Assembly: GCA_963788585.1 (NCBI GenBank)
Contig: CAWBHA010000003.1
Location: forward strand, 1,674,001 to 1,738,000
Direction: 5' to 3'
DNA length: 64,000 bases
From: Bog-473 sp963788585
GTDB lineage: Bacteria; Actinomycetota; Acidimicrobiia; Acidimicrobiales; RAAP-2
The translations under genes were made by a program, and so were the position numbers. Below the pieces are notes generated by a model. It made no database searches and was not told the origin of the DNA. It saw nothing but the letters and a program-made list of their open reading frames with translations. Position 1 is the first letter of the stretch; each line of letters starts with the position of its first letter. Positions 18,596-26,409 of this stretch are shown here, piece by piece.

Positions 18596-19738
18596 TTAGA
18601 CCCCGGGCTGGACGGCGGCCGTCGGCCGTGCCGAGCGCAGCGGGTGGCGTAAGAGGTCCGCTCTGGTGCGGAGGCGCACCCGCAGGCCGTGCCAGTTCCC
18701 GACGAGCACGACGAGGCTCCTCAAGCGCTGGACCATGGCGTCCGTCACGGCGTAGGTGAGGCGGTAGCGGTGCAATTCGTGTCCCGTCAGCGGCCATGTG
18801 ACCGAGAAGAGCTGGCGCAGCGCCTGACCGCGCCAGCCGCGCGCCGGGAGAGGGAACAGCTCCGACGGGGCATCCACGCCGACGCGGCGGGCCAGCTCGA
18901 GTGCGGCACCGACGATGGTGACGCACCGGGCCTTCTCCGCCGCGGCGCGCACCGCATCCCAGTCCACCGGCGCGCCGCGCGCCGCTGCGCCGTTGACGAT
19001 CATCCCCAGGTCGGCGATCCACATGAGCCGCATGAAGCCATGGAAGGGCTTTCCGGCATGCGCGGCCAGCACCACCAGCTCGTCGGCCTGCGCCAACCCG
19101 AAGGCCGGAGTGCCCGCGCAGTCCAGGGGTACGCGCCGCGCCCACAGTGCTTCGGGGTCGAGCGCCGTCACCCGTTGCGAGGCGCGCTCCAGCCCGTAGT
19201 GCACCTCGAGGGAGAGGGACGGCACGTGCTCGTGGAGCAGCACCGTGTCGTAGTGCTCGACGCCGCCGCTCCGGACCACGCGCCACCCCGCCGCGTCGAG
19301 GGCGTCGAGGGCGCACCGGTGGTCGGCCGCGGGAAGGAGCAGGTCGATGTCGTCCATCGGTCGCAGTCCCGGCTCGGGGTAGCGGGCAGCCACGGCTGGC
19401 CCCTTGAACACCAGCGGCTCGAGCCCCGCCTCGGTCAGGGGTCGAACGGCGAGGGCGACGGCACGCGGAATGAGCAGCAGCGCCTCCATCCGGAGCGCGT
19501 CGGCCATCGAGCCGAGCGCGGCAGCGTCGGAGCCCAGTACGTCGCGCGCGTCGGCGGCGCCGAGGGCACGCCAGAGCAACGGGCCGATCCGGTGCTCCCC
19601 GGCTGCCGCCAGGGCCAGCGCGGCGTCCGCGCCTCCGGTGAGGGCACGCCGGACGGCGGCCGGGTCGGGATCACGGCGGCAGGACTCCCAGAGGAGCCTC
19701 GATGTCGGCTCTGTCGCGGCCGTTGCGTCCCCGCGCAT
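18596..19738 (-). CDS. Nucleotidyltransferase family protein (PF14907 type) of HprK/PqqD locus
   Basis: The 380-residue protein has the LVFKGPAVAARYPEPGLRPMDDIDLLL region, where the DxD pair and preceding glycine-rich loop match the uncharacterised nucleotidyltransferase family PF14907. A later QADELVVLAAHAGKP segment and HFDxD-like helices are typical of that family. Such proteins recur beside HprK-related kinases and PqqD-like chaperones in sporadic peptide-modification loci, and here the gene is divergent from exactly that pair with a 431-bp shared upstream region. It would be expected to transfer a nucleotide or phosphate-sugar to a small molecule or peptide; this is inference. Confidence 0.82.
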   Translation of the reverse strand: MRGDATAATEPTSRLLWESCRRDPDPAAVRRALTGGADAALALAAAGEHRIGPLLWRALGAADARDVLGSDAAALGSMADALRMEALLLIPRAVALAVRPLTEAGLEPLVFKGPAVAARYPEPGLRPMDDIDLLLPAADHRCALDALDAAGWRVVRSGGVEHYDTVLLHEHVPSLSLEVHYGLERASQRVTALDPEALWARRVPLDCAGTPAFGLAQADELVVLAAHAGKPFHGFMRLMWIADLGMIVNGAAARGAPVDWDAVRAAAEKARCVTIVGAALELARRVGVDAPSELFPLPARGWRGQALRQLFSVTWPLTGHELHRYRLTYAVTDAMVQRLRSLVVLVGNWHGLRVRLRTRADLLRHPLRSARPTAAVQPGV

Positions 19739-20169
19739 GTTCTCATCATGCCCTCCAGGACGGGTGCGCCAACACGCCCTCCCCTAGCGGGTGACATCGT
19801 GCCTACCTGAGCGGGTGACGAACGAAAGGAGCGTCGCAGCCGAGAAGGCGCCCCGGGGACCGCCCTCGGCGAGGCGCCGTCCCTCTCTCGAAGCCCCAGG
19901 TGCAACCGAATTGTCCCCAATTGTCCGATCTATTATCCAAGCGTTCGTTCAATTGCGGAAATTGGGTAGTAAAGGGATAATTCCGATTCGAAGCGAAAGA
20001 GAGAAGCAACAGAGAGGGCAGAGGATGGTCATCGGGGTGGTGCCCGAGGCGTAGGGGGGTAGTCCGGGAGTGTCGGCGCGTCACTCCCGTATTGGCGTAG
20101 TCGAAGGGCATCGACCCCTCGCAATGGCGAGCTGGAGATTCCTTCGAGAAGTTTGGTCAGGCGGTGGAG
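19739..20169. promoter_or_regulatory. AT-rich divergent control region of the HprK/PqqD locus
   Basis: No credible gene is seen in these 431 bases. The stretch 19910-20030 is markedly richer in A/T than its surroundings and holds dyads such as AATTG-TCCC-CAATT (about 19908-19921). AGCGGGTGAC occurs twice, near 19786 and 19809. Two promoters facing opposite ways are expected here, one for the nucleotidyltransferase and one for the Tat-peptide operon, possibly with a common operator. Confidence 0.45.
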
Positions 20170-20631
20170 ATGGCAGGTGAACGGAGGCGCGAGGACGTTG
20201 CCGCGTCGGAGTCGACGCCGGCCGCGGCCGATCGCCCAGAAGCACCGCGCATGTCCCGTCGCCAAGCCATCGGGCGCATGTCCGCCGTGGCCGCCGCCGG
20301 CGCGGCAGCCTGGGTCGTCCCCGAGATCCTGACGGCGAAACCGGCTGCCGGCGCGGCCCTGTCCGGCACCACCGCCGGCAGCATCACAGGGGGGGTCGTG
20401 CCCGGTATCCCGGTGACGAGCGCGTCGACCTCAAGCCCGGAGCCGTTGGTGACGCTGGCGGGCGCGCTCGCGTCCACCGGTCTGGACCTGCAGCGTGACG
20501 CGGAGATCGGCGTGGCCCTCGTCGCGGGCGGGTGGGCCATGCGGCATTGGGCCAGTCGGCCCACGGGAGCCGCTGCGAGCGGCGCACCGGGACCCGTGAC
20601 CGAGGCGGGGAGCTCGGCCCCCGCCGAGTAG
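20170..20631 (+). CDS. Small Tat-exported protein with LAxTG-like sorting tail
   Basis: The 153-residue product (start ATG 20170; GTG 20164 also fits) has no recognised enzyme domain. Residues 28-62 form a twin-arginine signal (MSRRQAIGRMSAVAAAGAAAW). Residues 63-99 are a Gly/Thr/Ser-rich short mature region. Residues 100-104 read LASTG, followed by a hydrophobic stretch (AEIGVALVAGGWAM) and RHW, resembling the LAxTG sortase-E sorting signal except that about 25 residues extend past the charged tail. It lies 2 bases before an HprK-related kinase and PqqD gene, so it may be the substrate or carrier of that system. The role is inferred only from context. Confidence 0.65.
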   Translation: MAGERRREDVAASESTPAAADRPEAPRMSRRQAIGRMSAVAAAGAAAWVVPEILTAKPAAGAALSGTTAGSITGGVVPGIPVTSASTSSPEPLVTLAGALASTGLDLQRDAEIGVALVAGGWAMRHWASRPTGAAASGAPGPVTEAGSSAPAE

Positions 20632-20633
20632 CG

Positions 20634-21545
20634 ATGAGCGCAGAGGATCCCGGGGCGCACTGCACACCCGGCTTGCGCGCGCTGTCGTACAGCTTCGCGG
20701 TGCGCAGCGACGACGGTGACCTCGGGCGCTACGTGGAGGAAGTACTCGGCGGTTTGCGGGTACCCGCGGCCGCTGCACCGGTCGAGCACTGGTACTCGTT
20801 GGCGTCGTCGGCCGACGGCGCCGGCCGGGTGGACGTGCGACGCGACGGTACGAAGGTCGCGCGAGGCCAGCGGCCCGGTGACGCCGTGGGATGGGTGGTC
20901 GGCGACGTCAACCGCGCGGCGTCCGAGGCGAGCGGCGAACATCTGCTCTTGCACGCGGGCGCGCTCGATGCGCGCGGGACCGGCGTGCTGGTGCCCGCTC
21001 CCTCGGGCTCGGGCAAGTCGACCCTCGTCGCGGGCCTGGCGCGCGCCGGGCTGGCGTACTTGACCGACGAGCTGACCGCCCTCGATCTGTCCAGCGGGCA
21101 CGCGCTGCCCTATGCCAAGCCCATCACGATCAAGCCAGGCAGCTTCGACGTGCTCCGCGACATGCAGTCATCGGCGGAGGGCGGGGCAGCCGCCGGCCGC
21201 TGGGCGGGCGAGGAGTGGCAGGTACCCGTCGGGCCCGGCACGGGCCGAGTGATCGGGCGTCCGTGCGCGCCGGGCATCGTGGTGGTGCCGCACTACGAAC
21301 GGGGGATCACGACAACGCTGACCCCGCTCTCGGACACCGAGGCCTTCCTCTATCTCGCCCTCAACGCAGTCAACCTCCGGGCCCATGGCGCGTTGGGTAC
21401 GGCGGCGCTCGGCGCACTGGTCAGGCGCTGCACCTGCGTCGCACTGCGCATGTCCGACCTCGACGCCGCGTGCGCGCTGGTCCTCGGGTTGGTCGAGGAG
21501 CGCATGGCCCGAGTCGGGCCCGAGGTGGGCGCCCATGCAGGCTGA
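20634..21545 (+). CDS. HprK-related serine kinase-like protein
   Basis: The 303-residue protein matches HPr-kinase-related proteins: a HAGAL segment, a Walker A loop APSGSGKSTLVAGL near residue 122, and LTDELTALD with the acidic pair. It lacks the HprK N-terminal domain. These kinases occur with PqqD-like proteins and nucleotidyltransferases in loci thought to modify peptides, and the kinase would phosphorylate a Ser/Thr on a peptide or small protein. The gene starts 2 bases after the Tat-peptide stop and its 3' end overlaps the PqqD start by 11 bp, so the three are a tight operon. Substrate is unproven. Confidence 0.85.
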   Translation: MSAEDPGAHCTPGLRALSYSFAVRSDDGDLGRYVEEVLGGLRVPAAAAPVEHWYSLASSADGAGRVDVRRDGTKVARGQRPGDAVGWVVGDVNRAASEASGEHLLLHAGALDARGTGVLVPAPSGSGKSTLVAGLARAGLAYLTDELTALDLSSGHALPYAKPITIKPGSFDVLRDMQSSAEGGAAAGRWAGEEWQVPVGPGTGRVIGRPCAPGIVVVPHYERGITTTLTPLSDTEAFLYLALNAVNLRAHGALGTAALGALVRRCTCVALRMSDLDAACALVLGLVEERMARVGPEVGAHAG

Positions 21546-21921
21546 GCAGCCGAGCGGCGGCCTGCGGCCTTTGCGGCGCGGCGGCGCCTCCGCGGTCGAG
21601 CTCGACGACAACCTGGCGCTCTACGACGAGGTCGGCCAGTTCCTCATCTTGCTCAACACCAGCGCCGCGACCGTCTGGGAGCTCTGCGACGGCGCAACCA
21701 CGGTGGACGAGATGGCGCGGGCCTTGGCCCGCGTCCATCCCGAGCAGGCCCCGGAGATCGAGGAGGACGTCCGCCAGACCGTGGCCAAGCTCGCCGAGCT
21801 GGGGCTGGTGGTCGATGCCGATGCGGATGCGGATGCCGATGCCGATGGCGATTCCGATGCGCACGCTGCGCCTGACACCGACGCCATGAACGAGAGGGTG
21901 ACCGGCGAGGGCGGGAGCTGA
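21535..21921 (+). CDS. PqqD-like peptide chaperone with acidic repeat tail
   Basis: Residues 1-95 are a winged-helix PqqD-like domain (VELDDNLALYDEVGQFLILLNTSAATVWELCDG, then EEDVRQTVAKLAELGLV), the fold that binds leader or precursor peptides and presents them to modification enzymes. From residue 95 a tail of Asp-Ala repeats is appended, encoded by a six-base DNA repeat; PqqD proteins normally end near residue 90. It begins inside the kinase gene (11 bp overlap), implying coupled expression. With HprK and the Tat-peptide it forms the core of the putative modification system. Confidence 0.85.
   Translation: MQAEQPSGGLRPLRRGGASAVELDDNLALYDEVGQFLILLNTSAATVWELCDGATTVDEMARALARVHPEQAPEIEEDVRQTVAKLAELGLVVDADADADADADGDSDAHAAPDTDAMNERVTGEGGS
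21811..21870 (+). repeat. Six-base GATGCS repeat encoding Asp-Ala tail
   Basis: About eight GATGCC/GATGCG units in tandem encode DADADADADAD in the PqqD-like protein. Such an array can gain or lose units without changing frame. A similar repeat encodes an Asp-Ala tract in FolE (about 37930-37970). Confidence 0.7.
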
Positions 21922-22033
21922 ACGCCAGAGAACCAGATGCGGCCGCCGGCGCATCGCGGGAGAGGCATGTGCAGCGCGTGCAGCCCCCGTGCAATCAGTC
22001 GCATCGCTCGCCGTCACCACTACCGTGGGCGAT

Positions 22034-22536
22034 ATGCCGGTCGACATCCGAGACGCCAAGACCGACGACTACGACGATCTGTTCGTGGCGTTCAGCCGGA
22101 TCGTCGCGGCGGGTGAGGGCTTCCCGCAGACCCACCCCGTGACGCGAGCGGACTTCGACGGCTATTGGATCGAGCATTCCTCGGCGGTCGTCGTCGCCCG
22201 TTTCGGCGGCTATCTCATCGGCGCGTACTACCTCAAGCCCAACTTCGTCGGTCGGGCGGCGCACATCGCCAACGCCGGCTACTTCGTCTCGGCTCCCTAT
22301 CGCTCCACCGGCGTCGGCCGGACCTTGGTCGAGCATTCGCTGCGCCAGGCGCGTCATCTCGGCTTCGACGCCATGATGTTCAACCTCGTCTTCGATTCCA
22401 ACGTGGCGCGGACCATGTACGTAAAGCTCGGCTTCGAAGAATTGGGCGGATCCCCCACGCCGTCGAGGGCGAGGATGCCCTTATCTATTGGCGCGGACTC
22501 GAGGACATCGAGGGTGTGCAGGACGTCGGCACGTGA
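22034..22536 (+). CDS. GNAT N-acetyltransferase, frameshifted near 22445
   Basis: From ATG 22034 the protein starts PVDIRDAKTDDYDDLF and shows the GNAT core: an AGYFVSAPYRSTGVGRTLVEHSL segment (acetyl-CoA loop), LGFDAMMFNLVFDSN and YVKLGFEELG. Immediately after this the expected continuation RIPHAVEGEDALIYWRGLE appears one frame over, so one G seems missing from the GGG at 22444-22446. Corrected length is 167 residues, usual for the family. The stop overlaps the next gene's GTG by 4 bp, giving a GNAT/hydratase/PhyH operon. The acceptor substrate is unknown. Confidence 0.75.
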
Positions 22537-23291
22537 GGCACGACGACGTCACGGTCCAACGGCACGACGAGCACGTCGGGGTGGTCACCCTGCGGCGCCC
22601 GCCGAACAACTACTTCGACACCGTGCTCATCGAGGGCGTGGCCACCGCCTATGAGACGCTGGCCGACTCGGGGTGGTGCCGCGCCGTCGTCCTGTGCTCG
22701 GAAGGCAAACACTTCTGCGCGGGGCTCGATTTCGCCGACAGCCGCGGGCAGGACATCGCAGCGCTGTACCGCGCCGCCCTCCGGCTCTTCGCCGCGCCGC
22801 TCCCCGTCGTGGCCGCTGTGCAGGGTGCCGCCATCGGCGGCGGCTGCGGGCTCGCGCTTTCCGCCGATTTCCGGGCCGCCACGTCGCGGAGCCGCTTCAG
22901 CGCGAATTTCGCCCGTCTCGGCTTCCACCACGGCTTCGCGCTCACGGTGACGCTGCCCGCCGTCGTCGGCGGTCAAGCCGCCGCGAACCTGCTCTACACC
23001 GGGCGCCGAGTCGGCGGTGAAGAGGCGCTTGACCTGGGCCTGTGCGACCGCCTGGCGGACGAGAACGATCTGCTCGGAGCGGCATTGGCGTATGCGGGCG
23101 AGCTTGCGTCTTCGGGGCCGCTGGCCGTGCGCGCCATCCGGGCCACACTGCGCCACGGCCTCGTGGAGGCGGTCCGCCCGGCCCTGGACCACGAATGCGC
23201 AGAGCAGGTTCGCCTCCGCGACACGGCGGACTTCATCGAGGGCGTGCGGGCGACGGCCGAACGCCGCGAGCCACGGTTCACTGGGTCATGA
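22533..23291 (+). CDS. Enoyl-CoA hydratase/isomerase family protein
   Basis: The 252-residue crotonase-fold protein starts at GTG 22533. It has the first oxyanion strand HFCAGLDF and the second, AAIGGGCGLALSADFR. The place where hydratases carry a catalytic Glu reads LGFHHGFALTVTLP with no acidic residue, so it may have isomerase, hydrolase or non-catalytic activity instead of classical hydration. It overlaps the GNAT stop and the PhyH start by 4 bp each, a co-translated unit probably acting on a CoA thioester. Confidence 0.82.
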   Translation: MRHDDVTVQRHDEHVGVVTLRRPPNNYFDTVLIEGVATAYETLADSGWCRAVVLCSEGKHFCAGLDFADSRGQDIAALYRAALRLFAAPLPVVAAVQGAAIGGGCGLALSADFRAATSRSRFSANFARLGFHHGFALTVTLPAVVGGQAAANLLYTGRRVGGEEALDLGLCDRLADENDLLGAALAYAGELASSGPLAVRAIRATLRHGLVEAVRPALDHECAEQVRLRDTADFIEGVRATAERREPRFTGS

Positions 23292-24175
23292 CCCCCGACG
23301 GCGCGAAGGCCGCTGCCAACAGCGCCCCGAGCGCGGACGGTGCCAACGCAGGTGATCCGTTGGCCCACGAGCTGAACACGTCCTTCGACTGGCACGACCA
23401 CACCGGGCCATTCCGCGTCATCACCCGCGAGCAGGCACGCGACTACGACGAGCGGGGCTACTTCTTGCTGGAGGGGGCACTGCCCGCGCCCGAGGTCGAG
23501 GCCCTCACCGAGACGATCGATCCCTTCGAGAAGCGCCAGGAAGATGCGTTGCGGGACCTGGAGGGCGGGCGCTTCTTCATCGCCCGGGCCGACGAGATCA
23601 CCTTCACGACCCATCTGGTGCTGCGCTCCGCGCTGCTTCGCCGTTTCACCTCTTCGACGCTCTTGGCCGACCTCTGCGCGGACCTCATTGGTCCCGATGC
23701 CCGGCTCTACTGGGACCAGGCCGTCTACAAGAAGCCGGGGACCGAATCGCCCTTTCCGTGGCACCAGGACAACGGCTACGCGTTCGTCGAGCCCCAGCAG
23801 TACCTCACATGCTGGATCGCGCTGACCGACGCCACCGAGGACAACGGGTGCCCGTGGGTGGTGCCCGGACTGCACCGCCGGGGCACCTTGGCCCACGAGT
23901 ACTCCGACATCGGCTTCGTCTGCCTGCGCGACCCCGCCGCTGCAGTCGCCGTCCCCGCACCGGCGGGGAGCATCGTCGTGTTCTCCTCGCTGACGCCGCA
24001 CTCGACCGGCCCCAACCGTACCGACGCCGTGCGCAAGGCCTACATCGTGCAGTTTGCGCCGAGCGGGGCGGAGGTGGTCCGCGCGGAGCCGGGCGGGCTG
24101 ACGCTGCGCGTCCCGGCGGACGACGAGGGGCGCCAGTACGAGGTCCTGCGCGGCGGGGAGCGGGTCACGCACTAG
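23288..24175 (+). CDS. Phytanoyl-CoA dioxygenase (PhyH) family protein
   Basis: The 295-residue protein is a clear Fe(II)/2-oxoglutarate dioxygenase: iron ligands in PWHQDNGY (HxD) and the distal His in LTPHSTGPNRT, with the nearby Arg for 2-oxoglutarate. The WIALTDATEDNG and GLHRRGTLAH segments are typical of PhyH. Start ATG 23288 overlaps the upstream stop (ATGA). With the hydratase-fold protein it likely alpha-hydroxylates an acyl-CoA or similar molecule. The 3' end overlaps a convergent gene by 4 bp. Confidence 0.88.
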   Translation: MTPDGAKAAANSAPSADGANAGDPLAHELNTSFDWHDHTGPFRVITREQARDYDERGYFLLEGALPAPEVEALTETIDPFEKRQEDALRDLEGGRFFIARADEITFTTHLVLRSALLRRFTSSTLLADLCADLIGPDARLYWDQAVYKKPGTESPFPWHQDNGYAFVEPQQYLTCWIALTDATEDNGCPWVVPGLHRRGTLAHEYSDIGFVCLRDPAAAVAVPAPAGSIVVFSSLTPHSTGPNRTDAVRKAYIVQFAPSGAEVVRAEPGGLTLRVPADDEGRQYEVLRGGERVTH

Positions 24176-24774
24176 GCGCTCGCCGACCCGGACGGGGCTG
24201 GTGCTCCGGCCGGCGCACCCGTGCCTGGCCGCTCGCCTGCCGCCGGGGGAGGGCCGCCCTTGGCGCCGGACGGTGGCCCGCCGATCGTGACGGAGGAGGC
24301 GGTGACGGTCCCGTCGGCGTTCTTGGTCCCTTCCACCCCGATGAAGGCACCGACCTTCAGCTCGGCACCGCTCGACGTGGTGGTCGCGCCATTCGGGCCC
24401 GAGATGGCCTCGAAGGTCGTCGCGGACGAGTAGACGACGGTGGTGCGGGTCGTGTCCCTGGTCTGCACGACAATGTCGTCACCGTCCAGCGCGGTGATCC
24501 TGCCGCCGACGGTCGGCCGGCTGCTGCCGTTGCCTGTCGGGGCGTGCGCACCCCCGGGCACGTCGGTGGAGGGCGTCGACGTGGAGGAGGAAGTTGCGGC
24601 GGCGACTCCCAGGCCCAGCCCGGCGGCCATGGCGCCCCCGGCGACCAGCGCTCCGCCGGTCAACAAGGCGCGTCGTGGCGTGGCCCAGCGCCAGTGCGCA
24701 CCGGCGCGGGGTTCGGGGAGCTCGGTGGGCGCCTCACCCTCGCCCCCCGTCGCTTGTCCTGTCGTGGCAGTCAT
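24172..24774 (-). CDS. Secreted or anchored DUF5666-like protein
   Basis: The 200-residue protein has a cytoplasmic-type N-terminus, one hydrophobic segment near residues 37-58 (ALLTGGALVAGGAMAAGLGLGV), a small beta-rich domain (GRITALDGDDIVVQT, then VGAFIGVEGTKNADGTVTASSVTIGG) and a Pro/Gly/Ala-rich tail. The domain pattern resembles the DUF5666 beta-barrel repeat found in exported actinobacterial proteins. Function is not known. It faces the P450 gene across a 208-bp region that should hold both promoters. Confidence 0.65.
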   Translation of the reverse strand: MTATTGQATGGEGEAPTELPEPRAGAHWRWATPRRALLTGGALVAGGAMAAGLGLGVAAATSSSTSTPSTDVPGGAHAPTGNGSSRPTVGGRITALDGDDIVVQTRDTTRTTVVYSSATTFEAISGPNGATTTSSGAELKVGAFIGVEGTKNADGTVTASSVTIGGPPSGAKGGPPPAAGERPGTGAPAGAPAPSGSASA

Positions 24775-24982
24775 GGCATCTCGACTTTCTCGTGTTCGTG
24801 TGGCCCGGCAACCTGCCGTGCCGTCACCGTGTGCCTCCCGCGTGTGGTCACGCTGCGCGGCTGCTGAGGACGTGCGCAGAATCTCGGCTGGCGCCTTCCG
24901 AACAGGCCACTAGGGTGGGTGCGGCGATGCGACACAGAGGCTGCGGTGCAGGGCATAGGGAAGGTGGGGGGTTCCGATTCCG

Positions 24983-26197
24983 ATGACACAGACTGCGCCC
25001 GTCACAGACTGGGCGACCGACTTCGACGTCATGGACCCCGGGTACCTGGCCGACCCGTTCACCATCTGGGACCAATTGCGCGCCACCTGTCCGATTCCGC
25101 ACACCGAGCGGCGCAAGAGCAGCTGGATGCCCTTGCGCTACGACGACGTCACCGCGATCGCCCATGACATCGAACACTTCAGCTCGCTGAAGGTGGCCGT
25201 CATTCCCGGTGACGAGGACGCCGATCCGGAGGAGTTCGACGGGCCGAACCTCGAATACGGGCTGCCTCCGATCTCGGCGGACCCGCCCCTGCATACCTGG
25301 ACCCGCCGGCTTCTTCTCCCGTGGTTTTCGCACAAGCGCGTCGACAGCTATGTGCCGCTGACCCGCGACTTGTGCCGACGCCTGCTCGATGGGTTCTCCA
25401 GCATGGGCCACGCCGATGCGGCGGCCGACTACGCCCAGCAGATCCCGGTGCGGGTCATCGCACAGATCCTCGGGGTCTCGCCCGACCTGTCGGACACCTT
25501 CACCGGCTGGGTGCGCGACGTGTTGGAGTTCGCCGACGACCCGGAGCGGCGGCAGCACGGCGCCGAAGGCCTGCTCCATTACTTCATCGAGCAGCTCGAG
25601 CTGCGGCGCAAGGACCCGGGTGACGACCTGTTGAGCGAACTGCTGAACACCGAGGTGGACGGGCATCCGGTCGACGACGGCATCGTGCTGGGCATGGCCG
25701 CGCTGGTGCTCATCGCCGGCGTGGACACGACGTGGAGCGCGATCGGGTCGTCTCTGTGGCACCTGGCCTCGCGCTCCGAGGACCGGGCCCGCCTGGTTGC
25801 GGAGCCCGAGCTCATGTCGACCGCAGTCGAGGAGCTGCTGCGGGCCTACGCGCCGGTGACCATGGCGCGGGAGGTCACCGAGGACGTGGTCTATGCGGGC
25901 TGCCCGATGAGGGCGGGGGACAAGGTCCTCATGAATTTCCCGGCAGCCAACCGAGACCCCGAGGCGTTCGAGGATCCCGACACGGTGCAGCTGGACCGGG
26001 CACACAACCGGCACGTGGCCTTCGGTTCTGGTATCCATCGCTGCGCCGGTTCCAATCTCGCCCGCATGGAGTTGCAGGTCGCTCTCGAGGAGTGGTTGGC
26101 CCGCATCCCCGACTTCTCGCTCGCCCCGGGCGAGGAGATCAGCTGGGCCGGCGGACAGGTCCGCGGCCCCCGAGTCCTTCCGGTGGTGTTCCCATGA
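24983..26197 (+). CDS. Cytochrome P450 monooxygenase
   Basis: The 404-residue bacterial P450 shows the I-helix oxygen-activation motif AGVDTT, the K-helix EELLR and the heme-thiolate loop FGSGIHRCAGSNLARMEL with the axial Cys. Length and lack of membrane anchor fit a soluble three-component class I system. It hydroxylates an unidentified lipophilic substrate. Its stop overlaps the start of a one-cluster ferredoxin (ATGA), which is its likely electron donor, and an alpha/beta hydrolase follows. Confidence 0.93.
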   Translation: MTQTAPVTDWATDFDVMDPGYLADPFTIWDQLRATCPIPHTERRKSSWMPLRYDDVTAIAHDIEHFSSLKVAVIPGDEDADPEEFDGPNLEYGLPPISADPPLHTWTRRLLLPWFSHKRVDSYVPLTRDLCRRLLDGFSSMGHADAAADYAQQIPVRVIAQILGVSPDLSDTFTGWVRDVLEFADDPERRQHGAEGLLHYFIEQLELRRKDPGDDLLSELLNTEVDGHPVDDGIVLGMAALVLIAGVDTTWSAIGSSLWHLASRSEDRARLVAEPELMSTAVEELLRAYAPVTMAREVTEDVVYAGCPMRAGDKVLMNFPAANRDPEAFEDPDTVQLDRAHNRHVAFGSGIHRCAGSNLARMELQVALEEWLARIPDFSLAPGEEISWAGGQVRGPRVLPVVFP

Positions 26198-26388
26198 AAG
26201 TCCGCGTCGACCCCGACAAATGCCAGGGCCACGCCCGTTGTTACGGCCTCGCGCCCGAGATCTTCGACGTCGACGAATACGGCCAGGCCTCGGTGATCGT
26301 CGACGAGGTGCCGCCCGAGCTCGAGGAGAAGGCGCGCCTTGCCGTGGCCAACTGCCCCGAGTACGCCATCGAGATCGTCAGCGAGTAG
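26194..26388 (+). CDS. [3Fe-4S]/[4Fe-4S] ferredoxin, P450 electron donor
   Basis: The 64-residue protein has the compact ferredoxin layout KCQGHARC then NCPEYAI, three Cys and one His where classical ferredoxins have a fourth Cys. The same non-Cys residue at that position occurs in mycobacterial P450-associated ferredoxins and tunes the cluster. Start overlaps the P450 stop by 4 bp, so the two are co-translated, and this is the natural reductant for that enzyme. Confidence 0.9.
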   Translation: MKVRVDPDKCQGHARCYGLAPEIFDVDEYGQASVIVDEVPPELEEKARLAVANCPEYAIEIVSE

Positions 26389-26409
26389 CCGACGCGGTCG
26401 TCGGCCGTC

